Origin: CALBPI01 sp039821605 | GTDB taxonomy: Bacteria > Pseudomonadota > Gammaproteobacteria > Steroidobacterales > Woeseiaceae | Reading direction: 5' to 3' | Assembly (NCBI GenBank): GCA_039821605.1 | Contig: JBCBNV010000003.1 | Span: 62,001-126,000 of the forward strand | DNA: 64,000 nt | In this document: piece by piece, positions 46,926 through 53,487 of the stretch | Numbering within the stretch: the stretch's first letter is position 1 | Layout of the letters: each line of letters begins with the position of its first letter | Made by a program: the position numbers and the translations under genes | Notes under the pieces: generated by a model | Told to the model about the DNA's origin: nothing | The model's input: only the letters and a program-made list of their open reading frames with translations | Databases searched by the model: none

Positions 46926-47264
46926 TCAGGGACAACAAGCCGGCAGCACCGCGTCCAGGGCAGGCTCGCAAACCTCAGGCGCCCCCTGGCAGCACTCTTC
47001 CAGCAAATAGGCCAGCAAGGCTCGTGTGCCCTCGAAGTCCACGCGGTAGATGACGCGCCGGCCGTCCTTTTGCGACGACACAAGACCGCCCTGCTCGAGG
47101 ATGCCGAGGTGTGTCGACAGCGTGTTGTGCGGGATGCCCACCGATGTCGCGATGGCGCCGGCCGGCAGACCGACATCACCCGCACGAACCAACAGGCGGA
47201 ACACGGCGAGCCGGCGTTCCTGGGCCAGTGCCGAGAGCTTCTGTGTCGCCTTTGATATGTCCAT
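46926..47264 (-). CDS. arsR: ArsR-type arsenic-responsive repressor
   Basis: 112-residue winged-helix regulator (ALAQERRLAVFRLLV, SVGIPHNTLSTHLGILEQGGLV, DGRRVIYRVDF). Likely As(III) ligands are Cys91, Cys92 and Cys99 in ECCQGAPEVCE, similar to the C-terminal site of Acidithiobacillus ArsR; the tail adds another CC pair (PACCP). ATG 47264 sits at the transcription start expected from the promoter 47271-47299, so the message is probably leaderless. A palindrome at 47266-47283 should be its operator. Confidence 0.92.
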   Translation of the reverse strand: MDISKATQKLSALAQERRLAVFRLLVRAGDVGLPAGAIATSVGIPHNTLSTHLGILEQGGLVSSQKDGRRVIYRVDFEGTRALLAYLLEECCQGAPEVCEPALDAVLPACCP

Positions 47265-47265
47265 T

Positions 47266-47283
47266 TGTCGAGAATAATCGACA
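47266..47283. promoter_or_regulatory. Palindromic ArsR operator candidate
   Basis: Perfect inverted repeat TGTCGA-N6-TCGACA directly in front of arsR. It covers the -10 box of the arsR promoter, the classical place for ArsR repression. Confidence 0.65.
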
Positions 47284-47299
47284 GATAAATTCAATGCAA
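47271..47299 (-). promoter_or_regulatory. arsR promoter, probably giving a leaderless mRNA
   Basis: TTGCAT (47294-47299) and TATTCT (47271-47276) are 17 bases apart on the minus strand, and the -10 ends 6 bases before the arsR ATG. Confidence 0.65.
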
Positions 47300-47409
47300 G
47301 CCTGCGTTGACATGGACCCGACAGGTTTCTCTGGCACGATCCTGTGGTTGAATCGGGGATAAGACGGACCGAAGACACGACCAATGCGCATGCGACAGCG
47401 AGACAATTC

Positions 47410-48399
47410 ATGAGGATCCCGGCGGGTTCCACACCTGTGACAGGTGCACCGAGCCACTCACCGGCCGCTTCGGGCGCCCAGCATCAGGCCGCGCGGCGCC
47501 CCGCCGCTGTCCCGGATTTCGATGGCAACCTGTTCCCGAGATCACTCGCTGTCCATTCAGTTGCCAAAGAGGGTCTCAACGGGATTCGCCAACATATCGC
47601 GCGGCGTAAGCCCATGCTGATCACCGATCTCGCGTCAACCTGGCCGGCCTTGGCGCGCTGGCAGCCCGAGGCGCTTGGCGCACGCTACGGCGACAACCGC
47701 GTCCGCGTGTATGACGCATCGTTCGGTACCCCGGGCAAGGGCTACATGGGCGCCGTCGACGAGATGACCTTCGGTCATTTCCTCAATGACGTCTTGCGCG
47801 AGGGCCGGGATCTCCGCATGTTCCTCTACAACATCGGTAGACAGATCCCGGAGCTACTCGACGACATCAGCTTCCCCGACCTGGGCCTGAAGTTCTCACG
47901 CCGCTTCGTCTTCACGTTCATCGGATGCCAGGGCAGTACGACGCCGCTGCACTACGACATCGATATGGGACATGTGCTGCACACCGTGGTCAGCGGCCGG
48001 CGCCGCGTGCGCTTGTTCGCACCTGACGACGCTGTGGCGTTGTACCAGCACCCATTTACCGTCCGCAGCTACGTCGATCTCGACGCGCCGTCGCTTGATA
48101 CGCACCCGGCTCTGGCCTGCGCGCGAGGCTGGGAGTGCGTGGTCGAAGCGGGCCAGACCCTGTTCATGCCGGCTGGTTTCTGGCATGAATTCCATTATCT
48201 GGATGCCGGCATTGGGCTGTCACTGCGCGCGAGCAGTGACTCACTGTCAGACAAGCTTCAGGGCATTGGCAACCTGTTTGTGCGGTCTCCCGTCGACCGC
48301 CTCGCCAACAAGATGGCACCGGACACCTGGTTCGACTGGAAACAACGTCGCGCCCGCCAACGCGGGCAGGCACTGCTTGAGAGGATGAGATCCGCGTGA
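47410..48399 (+). CDS. Cupin_8 / JmjC-like dioxygenase family protein
   Basis: Putative Fe(II)/2-oxoglutarate oxygenase of the cupin_8 (JmjC-like) class, 329 residues from ATG 47410. The jelly-roll shows the metal triad His181-x-Asp183 (TPLHYDID) and His259 (GFWHEFHY), a basic strand after it (GRRRVRLF) that could bind 2-oxoglutarate, and an N-terminal region typical of the family (RRKPMLITDLASTWPAL). The start is uncertain because no strong ribosome site is seen; the frame opens at 47344. The stop overlaps the next gene (GTGA). Substrate unknown. Confidence 0.8.
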   Translation: MRIPAGSTPVTGAPSHSPAASGAQHQAARRPAAVPDFDGNLFPRSLAVHSVAKEGLNGIRQHIARRKPMLITDLASTWPALARWQPEALGARYGDNRVRVYDASFGTPGKGYMGAVDEMTFGHFLNDVLREGRDLRMFLYNIGRQIPELLDDISFPDLGLKFSRRFVFTFIGCQGSTTPLHYDIDMGHVLHTVVSGRRRVRLFAPDDAVALYQHPFTVRSYVDLDAPSLDTHPALACARGWECVVEAGQTLFMPAGFWHEFHYLDAGIGLSLRASSDSLSDKLQGIGNLFVRSPVDRLANKMAPDTWFDWKQRRARQRGQALLERMRSA

Positions 48400-49253
48400 A
48401 AAGCAAGAAGGGCATGATCCGCCAGGGACGGTTCGAGGTGCCGTACCGCCAGTACGGCAACAGCGAGCACCTGATGGTGTGCGTCAGCGGTGCGCTGCAG
48501 ACCATGGCGATATGGCGCTCAATCGTCAAACGCTTTGCGGGCGATCTTACCGTGGTCATCTTCGATATGCCGGGCATCGGCCGCTCCAAGATCCTCTCCG
48601 GAGGCGCCCATGTGACGGTGGCCGAGCAACTCGAGACCCTGCACGCCCTGATCGAGCAAACGCAACGCGGCGGCGAAGTCACTTTGGCCTCCAGCTCCTG
48701 GGGCACGGCTATTGCGGCCGCCTACGCCTCGATGCGTCCCGATGCCGTGCAACACCTCTTGCTCTGCAGCTTCGGTCTGAAGCCCAACGCAGCCATGAAT
48801 CGCCTCGTCGAGCGGGCAACGGCGCTGTTCGACGCGAGCAATTTTGCTGGCGGTGCGGACCTGATCCTCGAGGTATTCGGGGGCAACGTGAGTGGCAGCT
48901 ACAAGCGGCAGATTGCCGCACAGTTTGAAGCGCTAACCCGGGAGCAGGCCGAGTCGTTCAACGAGCACTGCCGCAACATCCTCAAACTCGGGCATCTCAA
49001 CGACGTGGTCGACCTCACTCGAATCACCGCACGCACAATGATCGTCAATGGCACCGACGACCCAATCATCGATCTCGAAGACATGCACCTGGCGCAATCG
49101 CTAATTCCCAACTGCGAACTGCGACTCATCGAAAACGTAGGCCACTTCCTGCACTTCGAGAGACCGGAGCTGGTCGACGACTACGCCGAATTTCTCGTGG
49201 TGCGGCGTGAGGAAGAAGCACTCGACATGTCTGCTGTATTTTCAACGATTTAG
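48396..49253 (+). CDS. RhlA/PhaG-like alpha/beta hydrolase (3-hydroxyacyl transferase family)
   Basis: 285-residue alpha/beta hydrolase. Over its length it follows RhlA/PhaG: the VSGALQT oxyanion segment, nucleophile Ser101 in ASSSWGT, VVIFDMPGIGRS, NGTDDPI with the acidic residue, and the catalytic His in ENVGHFLHFE. RhlA makes 3-(3-hydroxyalkanoyloxy)alkanoate lipids and PhaG moves 3-hydroxyacyl groups from ACP; either chemistry is possible. GTG start overlaps the cupin_8 stop, so the two are cotranslated. No rhlB or phaC is nearby. Confidence 0.8.
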   Translation: MKSKKGMIRQGRFEVPYRQYGNSEHLMVCVSGALQTMAIWRSIVKRFAGDLTVVIFDMPGIGRSKILSGGAHVTVAEQLETLHALIEQTQRGGEVTLASSSWGTAIAAAYASMRPDAVQHLLLCSFGLKPNAAMNRLVERATALFDASNFAGGADLILEVFGGNVSGSYKRQIAAQFEALTREQAESFNEHCRNILKLGHLNDVVDLTRITARTMIVNGTDDPIIDLEDMHLAQSLIPNCELRLIENVGHFLHFERPELVDDYAEFLVVRREEEALDMSAVFSTI

Positions 49254-49300
49254 TAGATATAGGTCGAAATGGCCTGATACTGATTCCTCGACCTGGATCA

Positions 49301-49329
49301 TTGCAAAAGAGACGCTGTGACCCCATCAT
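49301..49329 (+). promoter_or_regulatory. ssrA promoter
   Basis: TTGCAA (49301-49306) and CATCAT (49324-49329) are 17 bases apart, ending 9 bases before the mature tmRNA 5' end. Confidence 0.55.
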
Positions 49330-49338
49330 GGGCGTTCT

Positions 49339-49698
49339 GGGGGCGACATGGCTTCGACGTGGGTCGCGAACCTCCGGGTGCATGTCGAGGGACAGATCAC
49401 CTCGTTAAACCAGCTGTAACACTTATAGTTGCCAACGACGACAACTACGCAATCGCCGCCTAAAAACCGGTAGTTTGCCTCCCGCCCGGCTTGTGTCCGT
49501 GCGACCGGATCCGGGAGTCATTTACACGGAATCGCCGGAGGGCTCGTTCGGGGCCTGAAGGTTAAAACCTTTACCGAACTGGCCGCAGGTGCGCCCCTTT
49601 CGCCGGGTTGCCTGCGGTAAGAATAATGGCGAAATAAGCATGTAGAGCTCGGGGCGGAGGGCTTGCGGACGCCGGTTCGATTCCGGCCGCCTCCACCA
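49339..49698 (+). ncRNA. ssrA: Transfer-messenger RNA (tmRNA)
   Basis: Rescues stalled ribosomes and tags incomplete proteins. The ends form a tRNA-like domain: 5' GGGGGCG pairs with 3' CGCCTCC before an encoded ACCA, and the T-arm reads GGTTCGATTCC. The mRNA-like part encodes the tag ANDDNYAIAA and a TAA stop at 49431-49463, followed by pseudoknot-forming GC-rich segments. Length is 360 bases. SmpB is encoded 4 kb upstream. Confidence 0.97.
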
Positions 49699-49705
49699 CC
49701 TTCTA

Positions 49706-49736
49706 AACCTCAGCCGGCTACGGTTGGGGTTTTTTT
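49706..49736 (+). terminator. Intrinsic terminator of ssrA
   Basis: Stem formed by CCTCAGCCG and CGGTTGGGG with a GCTA loop, followed by seven T. Lies 8 bases after the tmRNA. Confidence 0.85.
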
Positions 49737-49754
49737 CTTGCCGGACTGGGGCAC

Positions 49755-50945
49755 GTGAGAGCAAGGACCGGAATCTTTATCGCCGTTGTGGCGCTGGCTG
49801 CCGCGTTCTTCGTCTCTCGCATTAGTCGTCTGTACGACGACTTTGCCACTGTCACGCTTGATCTGAACTGGTCGATGACGGCCGCTTCTCTGGCGCTGCT
49901 GGTGCTGGGTTTCTGTGCGATGGCTGCCAACTGGTGGCTCGTGTTGCGTGGCGTTGGCGCCTCGCATCCGCCGCTTCGCGCCTTCAACTCGTTTGCGCTC
50001 ACACAATTCTCCAAGTATCTGCCGGGCGCGATCTGGCCGATTCTTGGACGCGCGGCTATGCTGTCCGGCAACAAACCGCGCCTGTTTGCCGCGTCCGCCG
50101 CTGAGGCCGGCATCAAGGTCGTTGCCGCCCTAGCCTTGTCGATCCTGCTAATCGACACGCGCGGACAGCTGCCCGCCTGGGCCATCGGTATTGTGCTGGC
50201 AGTCGTGCTCGTGCTGTTGCGGCCGCAAGTGCTCGCGCCTTTGGTGCGGGTCTTCAAACCGTTTCTCGGTGGCCGCGAACTCGACCTGTCCGGCTTCGAT
50301 CAGCGCTTCGTGTCGCTAGCCCTCATCGGCAGCGCGCTAACCTGGGTGCTGATCGGATTGGCCTACGCACTGTTTGTCACGGGCTTTGCCCAAGCGCCGC
50401 TGTCCGTCCTCGTGGGGGCCTTTGCACTGGCCTGGGCCATCGGGTTTCTCGTCGTTCCCGTTCCCGCAGGTATCGGCGTGCGCGAAGTGGTGCTCGTGGT
50501 CGTGACCACCCCGTACTTGACGGAACCGACCGCGCTCGTGCTCGCACTGGCCGCACGCGTCTGGTGGATGGCCGGGGACGCGCTGTTCTTCGTGCTCGGG
50601 CTTTTGCAAGAAGAATCGCGTCGAAAGCAGATCCCTGAGCAGACCCAGACGGCGCTTGCGACCGACAAACGAGCTCAGGTAGCTGCGGCGCTTGCGCAGG
50701 TAGTAGAAGATCTGGCCCGCGAAGCCGAAGTAGCGCTGCAACCGCAGCCAGGTCGTGTAGCTACGCGAGCCCTCGAGCCCAAGCCGCTCATAGCCCAGCG
50801 GCTCGATCTCGACAGCAAGCTGCGACTCCACCACGGCAATGTCGCGCGGATCCATCTTGTCGCACCAGGCATTGATGCGATTCGGGTCCGGTTTGTCCGC
50901 GAGCTTCTTGTGGATGTCCTGGTAGAACGCGCTGTAGTCCACTGA
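49755..50945 (+). CDS. Flippase-like membrane protein (LPG synthase TM / UPF0104 family), C-terminus anomalous
   Basis: Integral membrane protein of the lysylphosphatidylglycerol-synthase TM/UPF0104 type; relatives are linked to lipid or polysaccharide handling. The first 285 residues have about seven to eight helices and the family motif QFSKYLPGAIWPILGRAAML. From about residue 286 (50610) the sequence becomes hydrophilic and Gln/Ala/Arg rich and is the antisense of the sulfotransferase gene, with no stop until 50945. The true C-terminus is probably near 50610. GTG start, close behind the ssrA terminator. Confidence 0.7.
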   Translation: MRARTGIFIAVVALAAAFFVSRISRLYDDFATVTLDLNWSMTAASLALLVLGFCAMAANWWLVLRGVGASHPPLRAFNSFALTQFSKYLPGAIWPILGRAAMLSGNKPRLFAASAAEAGIKVVAALALSILLIDTRGQLPAWAIGIVLAVVLVLLRPQVLAPLVRVFKPFLGGRELDLSGFDQRFVSLALIGSALTWVLIGLAYALFVTGFAQAPLSVLVGAFALAWAIGFLVVPVPAGIGVREVVLVVVTTPYLTEPTALVLALAARVWWMAGDALFFVLGLLQEESRRKQIPEQTQTALATDKRAQVAAALAQVVEDLAREAEVALQPQPGRVATRALEPKPLIAQRLDLDSKLRLHHGNVARIHLVAPGIDAIRVRFVRELLVDVLVERAVVH

Positions 50946-51566
50946 CTTTTGCGTGTAGCTCAGCATGGACGGGCTGTAGTCGAGACCCAGGAACTCGCAA
51001 ATCCGTTTGAGCTCGGGCTCGGGGTCGGTCACGAGGGCTTCGTAGGCCACGGTGAGCACGGGCTCAAGTTCCAGGCCCGCAGCCACATCGTTATTCCAGC
51101 GCCTGGCGGCGTACAACGCGTTGCTGCGGTGCACGTTGGAGCGCATCAACGAGTTCGCGACGGCGCGCGGGTCACGCACCACGTGGATAAAGCGTGCACC
51201 CGGGAAGTGCTGCTTGAGCAGGCGCCCGTGGCGGACGAGACGCGGCGTCTTTTGCCCCCAACGTTTTTTGCCCTTCGAATGGGCGTAGAGCTCGTGGATG
51301 CGCGCAATCAGCGCCGCGCCGTCATCGCAATCCGCAAGATCCGCCTCGCTCGCGGCCAACCCCCACTCACGGATCTCGTATTCACGGAGCAGCGCCTGGC
51401 GTAGCACCGGCGCCGGCTTGTCAGAACGCAGGTAATCGGGAATGAACAACGATTCGGGCGGGACCGCGACGTCGTCGTGGCTGTCGAGCATCACACGCAG
51501 CAGTGTCGTGCCGGACCGGCCGCAACCAACAATGAAAAAGGGGTCCACGAAGCGCGTCACCGCCAT
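50337..51566 (-). CDS. Sulfotransferase family protein, C-terminus anomalous
   Basis: PAPS-dependent sulfotransferase. The 5'-phosphosulfate loop GCGRSGTTLLR is near residue 14, the 3'-phosphate site is FIHVVRDPRAVANSLMRS, and the catalytic and binding regions continue to about residue 320 (50606). After that the frame stays open through the antisense of the membrane protein gene for about 90 more residues (His/Gln/Gly rich), which look non-native. ATG 51566 is used; an upstream in-frame GTG at 51596 is possible. Acceptor unknown; it may act on a cell-surface glycolipid. Confidence 0.75.
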   Translation of the reverse strand: MAVTRFVDPFFIVGCGRSGTTLLRVMLDSHDDVAVPPESLFIPDYLRSDKPAPVLRQALLREYEIREWGLAASEADLADCDDGAALIARIHELYAHSKGKKRWGQKTPRLVRHGRLLKQHFPGARFIHVVRDPRAVANSLMRSNVHRSNALYAARRWNNDVAAGLELEPVLTVAYEALVTDPEPELKRICEFLGLDYSPSMLSYTQKSVDYSAFYQDIHKKLADKPDPNRINAWCDKMDPRDIAVVESQLAVEIEPLGYERLGLEGSRSYTTWLRLQRYFGFAGQIFYYLRKRRSYLSSFVGRKRRLGLLRDLLSTRFFLQKPEHEEQRVPGHPPDACGQCEHERGRFRQVRGGHDHEHHFAHADTCGNGNDEKPDGPGQCKGPHEDGQRRLGKARDKQCVGQSDQHPG

Positions 51567-51683
51567 CAAGAATTCCGCGGATCCTGCGCAAGCCACGGGC
51601 GTTTCGCAATCCTCAAGCGGGATAGGCGGGCTTTGCGCCGCAGTATTCTGGCCAACGAGCGATAGAAATATGAGGAGCCCGGG

Positions 51684-52241
51684 ATGACCAAGAGAACCTA
51701 TCTGCTGCTTCTGGCGGCCCTGATCCTGCTAGCACTCCAGGCGCGCGCCGGAGATTCTGCACAGCGCCTCGCTCATACGCCCAACGGCGCGTGGCTGCTT
51801 GAAGTGTCCTTCCCGCCCGGGCCCGAAGCACCGCCGCCGTTTCGCGAAACGCTGACCTTTCACGCCTTCGGGACCGTGACCGAAAGCAACACGGCGCTCA
51901 ACGCCAACAGCTACAACCCGGCCCTGGGTCAGGGCTGCGGGTTTACGGGGCCTGGTGGCGCGCTCGAGTTCAACTGCAACGGCAGCGACGGTACCGGTAC
52001 CTGGCGCCGCACAAGCAGAAACACGATTGCGTTCACGATCATTAAATTCGTCTACGACGGTGCCACCAATGCGCAAGTCGGCTATCTGCGCGTGTCGTCG
52101 AGTAGAGTGATTTTCGGTCGCGACGGCATCTCGCAGTCTGCCGAAGACAGTCTCACGGAGTTTCTTGTCGGCACGGAGCTGGAGACTGCAGTTGCGATTC
52201 CGTTCGGTGGCGCCAACGCGCATGGCATCCGCGTGCACTGA
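51684..52241 (+). CDS. Exported hypothetical protein
   Basis: 185-residue protein that I do not recognise. It has a clear signal peptide (MTKRTYLLLLAALILLALQARA, cleavage near 22/23) and a beta-rich body with two Cys (GCGF, FNCNG) that could form a disulphide, then NGSDGTGTWRRTSRNTIAFTI. GAGGAG lies just before the ATG. It stands alone between the sulfotransferase, which is divergent, and an NTF2-like gene. No function is proposed. Confidence 0.65.
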   Translation: MTKRTYLLLLAALILLALQARAGDSAQRLAHTPNGAWLLEVSFPPGPEAPPPFRETLTFHAFGTVTESNTALNANSYNPALGQGCGFTGPGGALEFNCNGSDGTGTWRRTSRNTIAFTIIKFVYDGATNAQVGYLRVSSSRVIFGRDGISQSAEDSLTEFLVGTELETAVAIPFGGANAHGIRVH

Positions 52242-52324
52242 CGTAGTGCTGGTCACCCTGACCCACCTTGCTGCACACTGGCAGTGTGGGTACACCGCCA
52301 TCCAGGCGGACAAGGAGGACATCA

Positions 52325-52744
52325 ATGCAACCACTCGAAACAGCAAGAGCGTTCTTTGACGCCTGCGAATCTGCGAAGGGCTGGGCCGGATGCGCTCAAT
52401 ACGTCGCCGATAGCGCCACATTTTCGGCACAGTCTGAGCCGCTCACAGACATCAGCACCGTCGAGGCCTACTGCGAGTGGATGGCGGGCTTCGTGAATGG
52501 CGTGGCACCCGATGGCGACTACACGGTTCACGCGCAGGCCTATGACGACGGCACGAGCACCGCAGTGTTCTTCGCGACCTTCTCCGGAACGCACACGGCC
52601 GACGGTGGCCCGGTCCCGCCAACAGGTAAAAAGACCCAATCGCATTACGTGTACGCCATCACGCTCGACGAGGACGGGAAGGTCAGCCGCATGACCAAAG
52701 TCTGGAACTCAGGCTGGGCGCTCGCGGAGCTCGGCTGGGCCTGA
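52325..52744 (+). CDS. NTF2/SnoaL-like domain protein
   Basis: 139-residue protein with the NTF2-like cone fold pattern: N-terminal helix ARAFFDACESAKGW, a middle strand region around ATFSAQSEPLTDISTVEAYCEWM, and C-terminal strands ending in VWNSGWALAELGW. Members include polyketide cyclases and small stress or binding proteins, so no activity is assigned. ATG 52325 is fixed by a perfect AAGGAGG seven bases upstream, stronger than for its neighbours. Confidence 0.75.
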   Translation: MQPLETARAFFDACESAKGWAGCAQYVADSATFSAQSEPLTDISTVEAYCEWMAGFVNGVAPDGDYTVHAQAYDDGTSTAVFFATFSGTHTADGGPVPPTGKKTQSHYVYAITLDEDGKVSRMTKVWNSGWALAELGWA

Positions 52745-52760
52745 GTCCGGGATACAAGAA

Positions 52761-52788
52761 CGCCCCGGACCCTTGCGGGCTCGGGGCG
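52761..52788. terminator. GC-rich hairpin between convergent genes
   Basis: GCCCCG and CGGGGC flank a shorter inner pairing (ACCC/GGG-T). It lies between the convergent NTF2-like gene and hsp20. There is no T-run, so termination is uncertain. Confidence 0.35.
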
Positions 52789-52847
52789 CTCCTTCGGGGC
52801 GCTAGCCCCTACCGTGCACGATGTGGCACGGCCCTGTCTGCGCAGCG

Positions 52848-53309
52848 TTACGCGGCTTCGTCAGTCGAGGCGCTGTGCGGCAGCACGTTGCCGCCACCAA
52901 TCTCGATCTTGCGCGGCTTCATCGCGTCAGGGATTTCCTTGCGCAGGTTGATCGTGAGCAGGCCGTTCTCAAGCGCGGCGCCTGTGACCTCGACGTAGTC
53001 GGCGAGATTGAACTTGCGCTCGAAGGCCCGGTTCGCGATGCCCTGGTGCAGGAACTTGCGCTCCGTGTCGTCACCCTTGCGGCCGCGCACGGTGAGCACG
53101 CCTTTCTCGACGGAGATGTCGAGCTCGGACTCTGCAAAGCCCGCGACAGCCAGCGTGACGGCGTAGCGCTCGTCACCCGTGACTTCGATGTTGTAAGGCG
53201 GGTAGCCCGTCGACACCGTGTCGCTGCGAAGCGCCGTGTCGAGCAGGTTGGCCAGCCGGTCGAAGCCGACGCTGGTGCGGTACAGGGGGGTCAGGTCTAT
53301 CGTGTTCAT
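52848..53309 (-). CDS. Small heat-shock protein, Hsp20/IbpA family
   Basis: ATP-independent holdase, 153 residues. The alpha-crystallin domain runs from about YPPYNIEVTGDERYAVTLAVAGF to ENGLLTINLRKEIPDAMKPRKIEI. The N-terminus (MNTIDLTPLYRTSVGFDRLANLL) is of the IbpA class. ATG 53309 follows GAGG by 7 bases. The leader folds into a ROSE-like thermometer (53313-53334), and a heat-shock promoter lies further up (53383-53412). Both fit heat induction. Confidence 0.95.
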   Translation of the reverse strand: MNTIDLTPLYRTSVGFDRLANLLDTALRSDTVSTGYPPYNIEVTGDERYAVTLAVAGFAESELDISVEKGVLTVRGRKGDDTERKFLHQGIANRAFERKFNLADYVEVTGAALENGLLTINLRKEIPDAMKPRKIEIGGGNVLPHSASTDEAA

Positions 53310-53312
53310 TGC

Positions 53313-53334
53313 ATATCCTCCAAGTGAGCAATAT
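53313..53334 (-). ncRNA. ROSE-like RNA thermometer in the hsp20 leader
   Basis: On the minus strand AUAUU(G)CUC can pair with GAGGAUAU across an ACUUG loop, leaving one bulged G opposite the GGAGG ribosome site. UUGCU paired to AGGA with a bulged G is the hallmark of ROSE thermometers of small heat-shock genes. Melting would expose the ribosome site at high temperature. Based on reading and hand pairing only. Confidence 0.65.
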
Positions 53335-53382
53335 TGAACCTTGGGCCGGGACTCTCTCGGAGACGCCCCCGCCACGGCAAAA

Positions 53383-53412
53383 AGGTGGCGGCACGCGAGC
53401 CGATTTCAAGGG
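53383..53412 (-). promoter_or_regulatory. Putative sigma-32 promoter of hsp20
   Basis: CCCTTGAA (53405-53412) is followed after 14 bases by CGCCACCT (53383-53390), a partial CCCCATnT. The spacer matches those of the grpE and dnaK heat-shock promoters in this window. Transcription would begin near 53376, leaving a leader of about 65 bases. Confidence 0.5.
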
Positions 53413-53487
53413 CGAAGGCAGACTGGCTGGCCAGCCGCGGTTCCGACTGGCACAGTGGCACCCGACTTTTTTTGCCGGAGCGCCAAT

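Noticed and set aside
49339..49760. tmRNA 3' end as an integration site for a genomic island
   Set aside because: ssrA is a common phage/island target, but no integrase or direct repeat of the tmRNA end was found in the following sequence.
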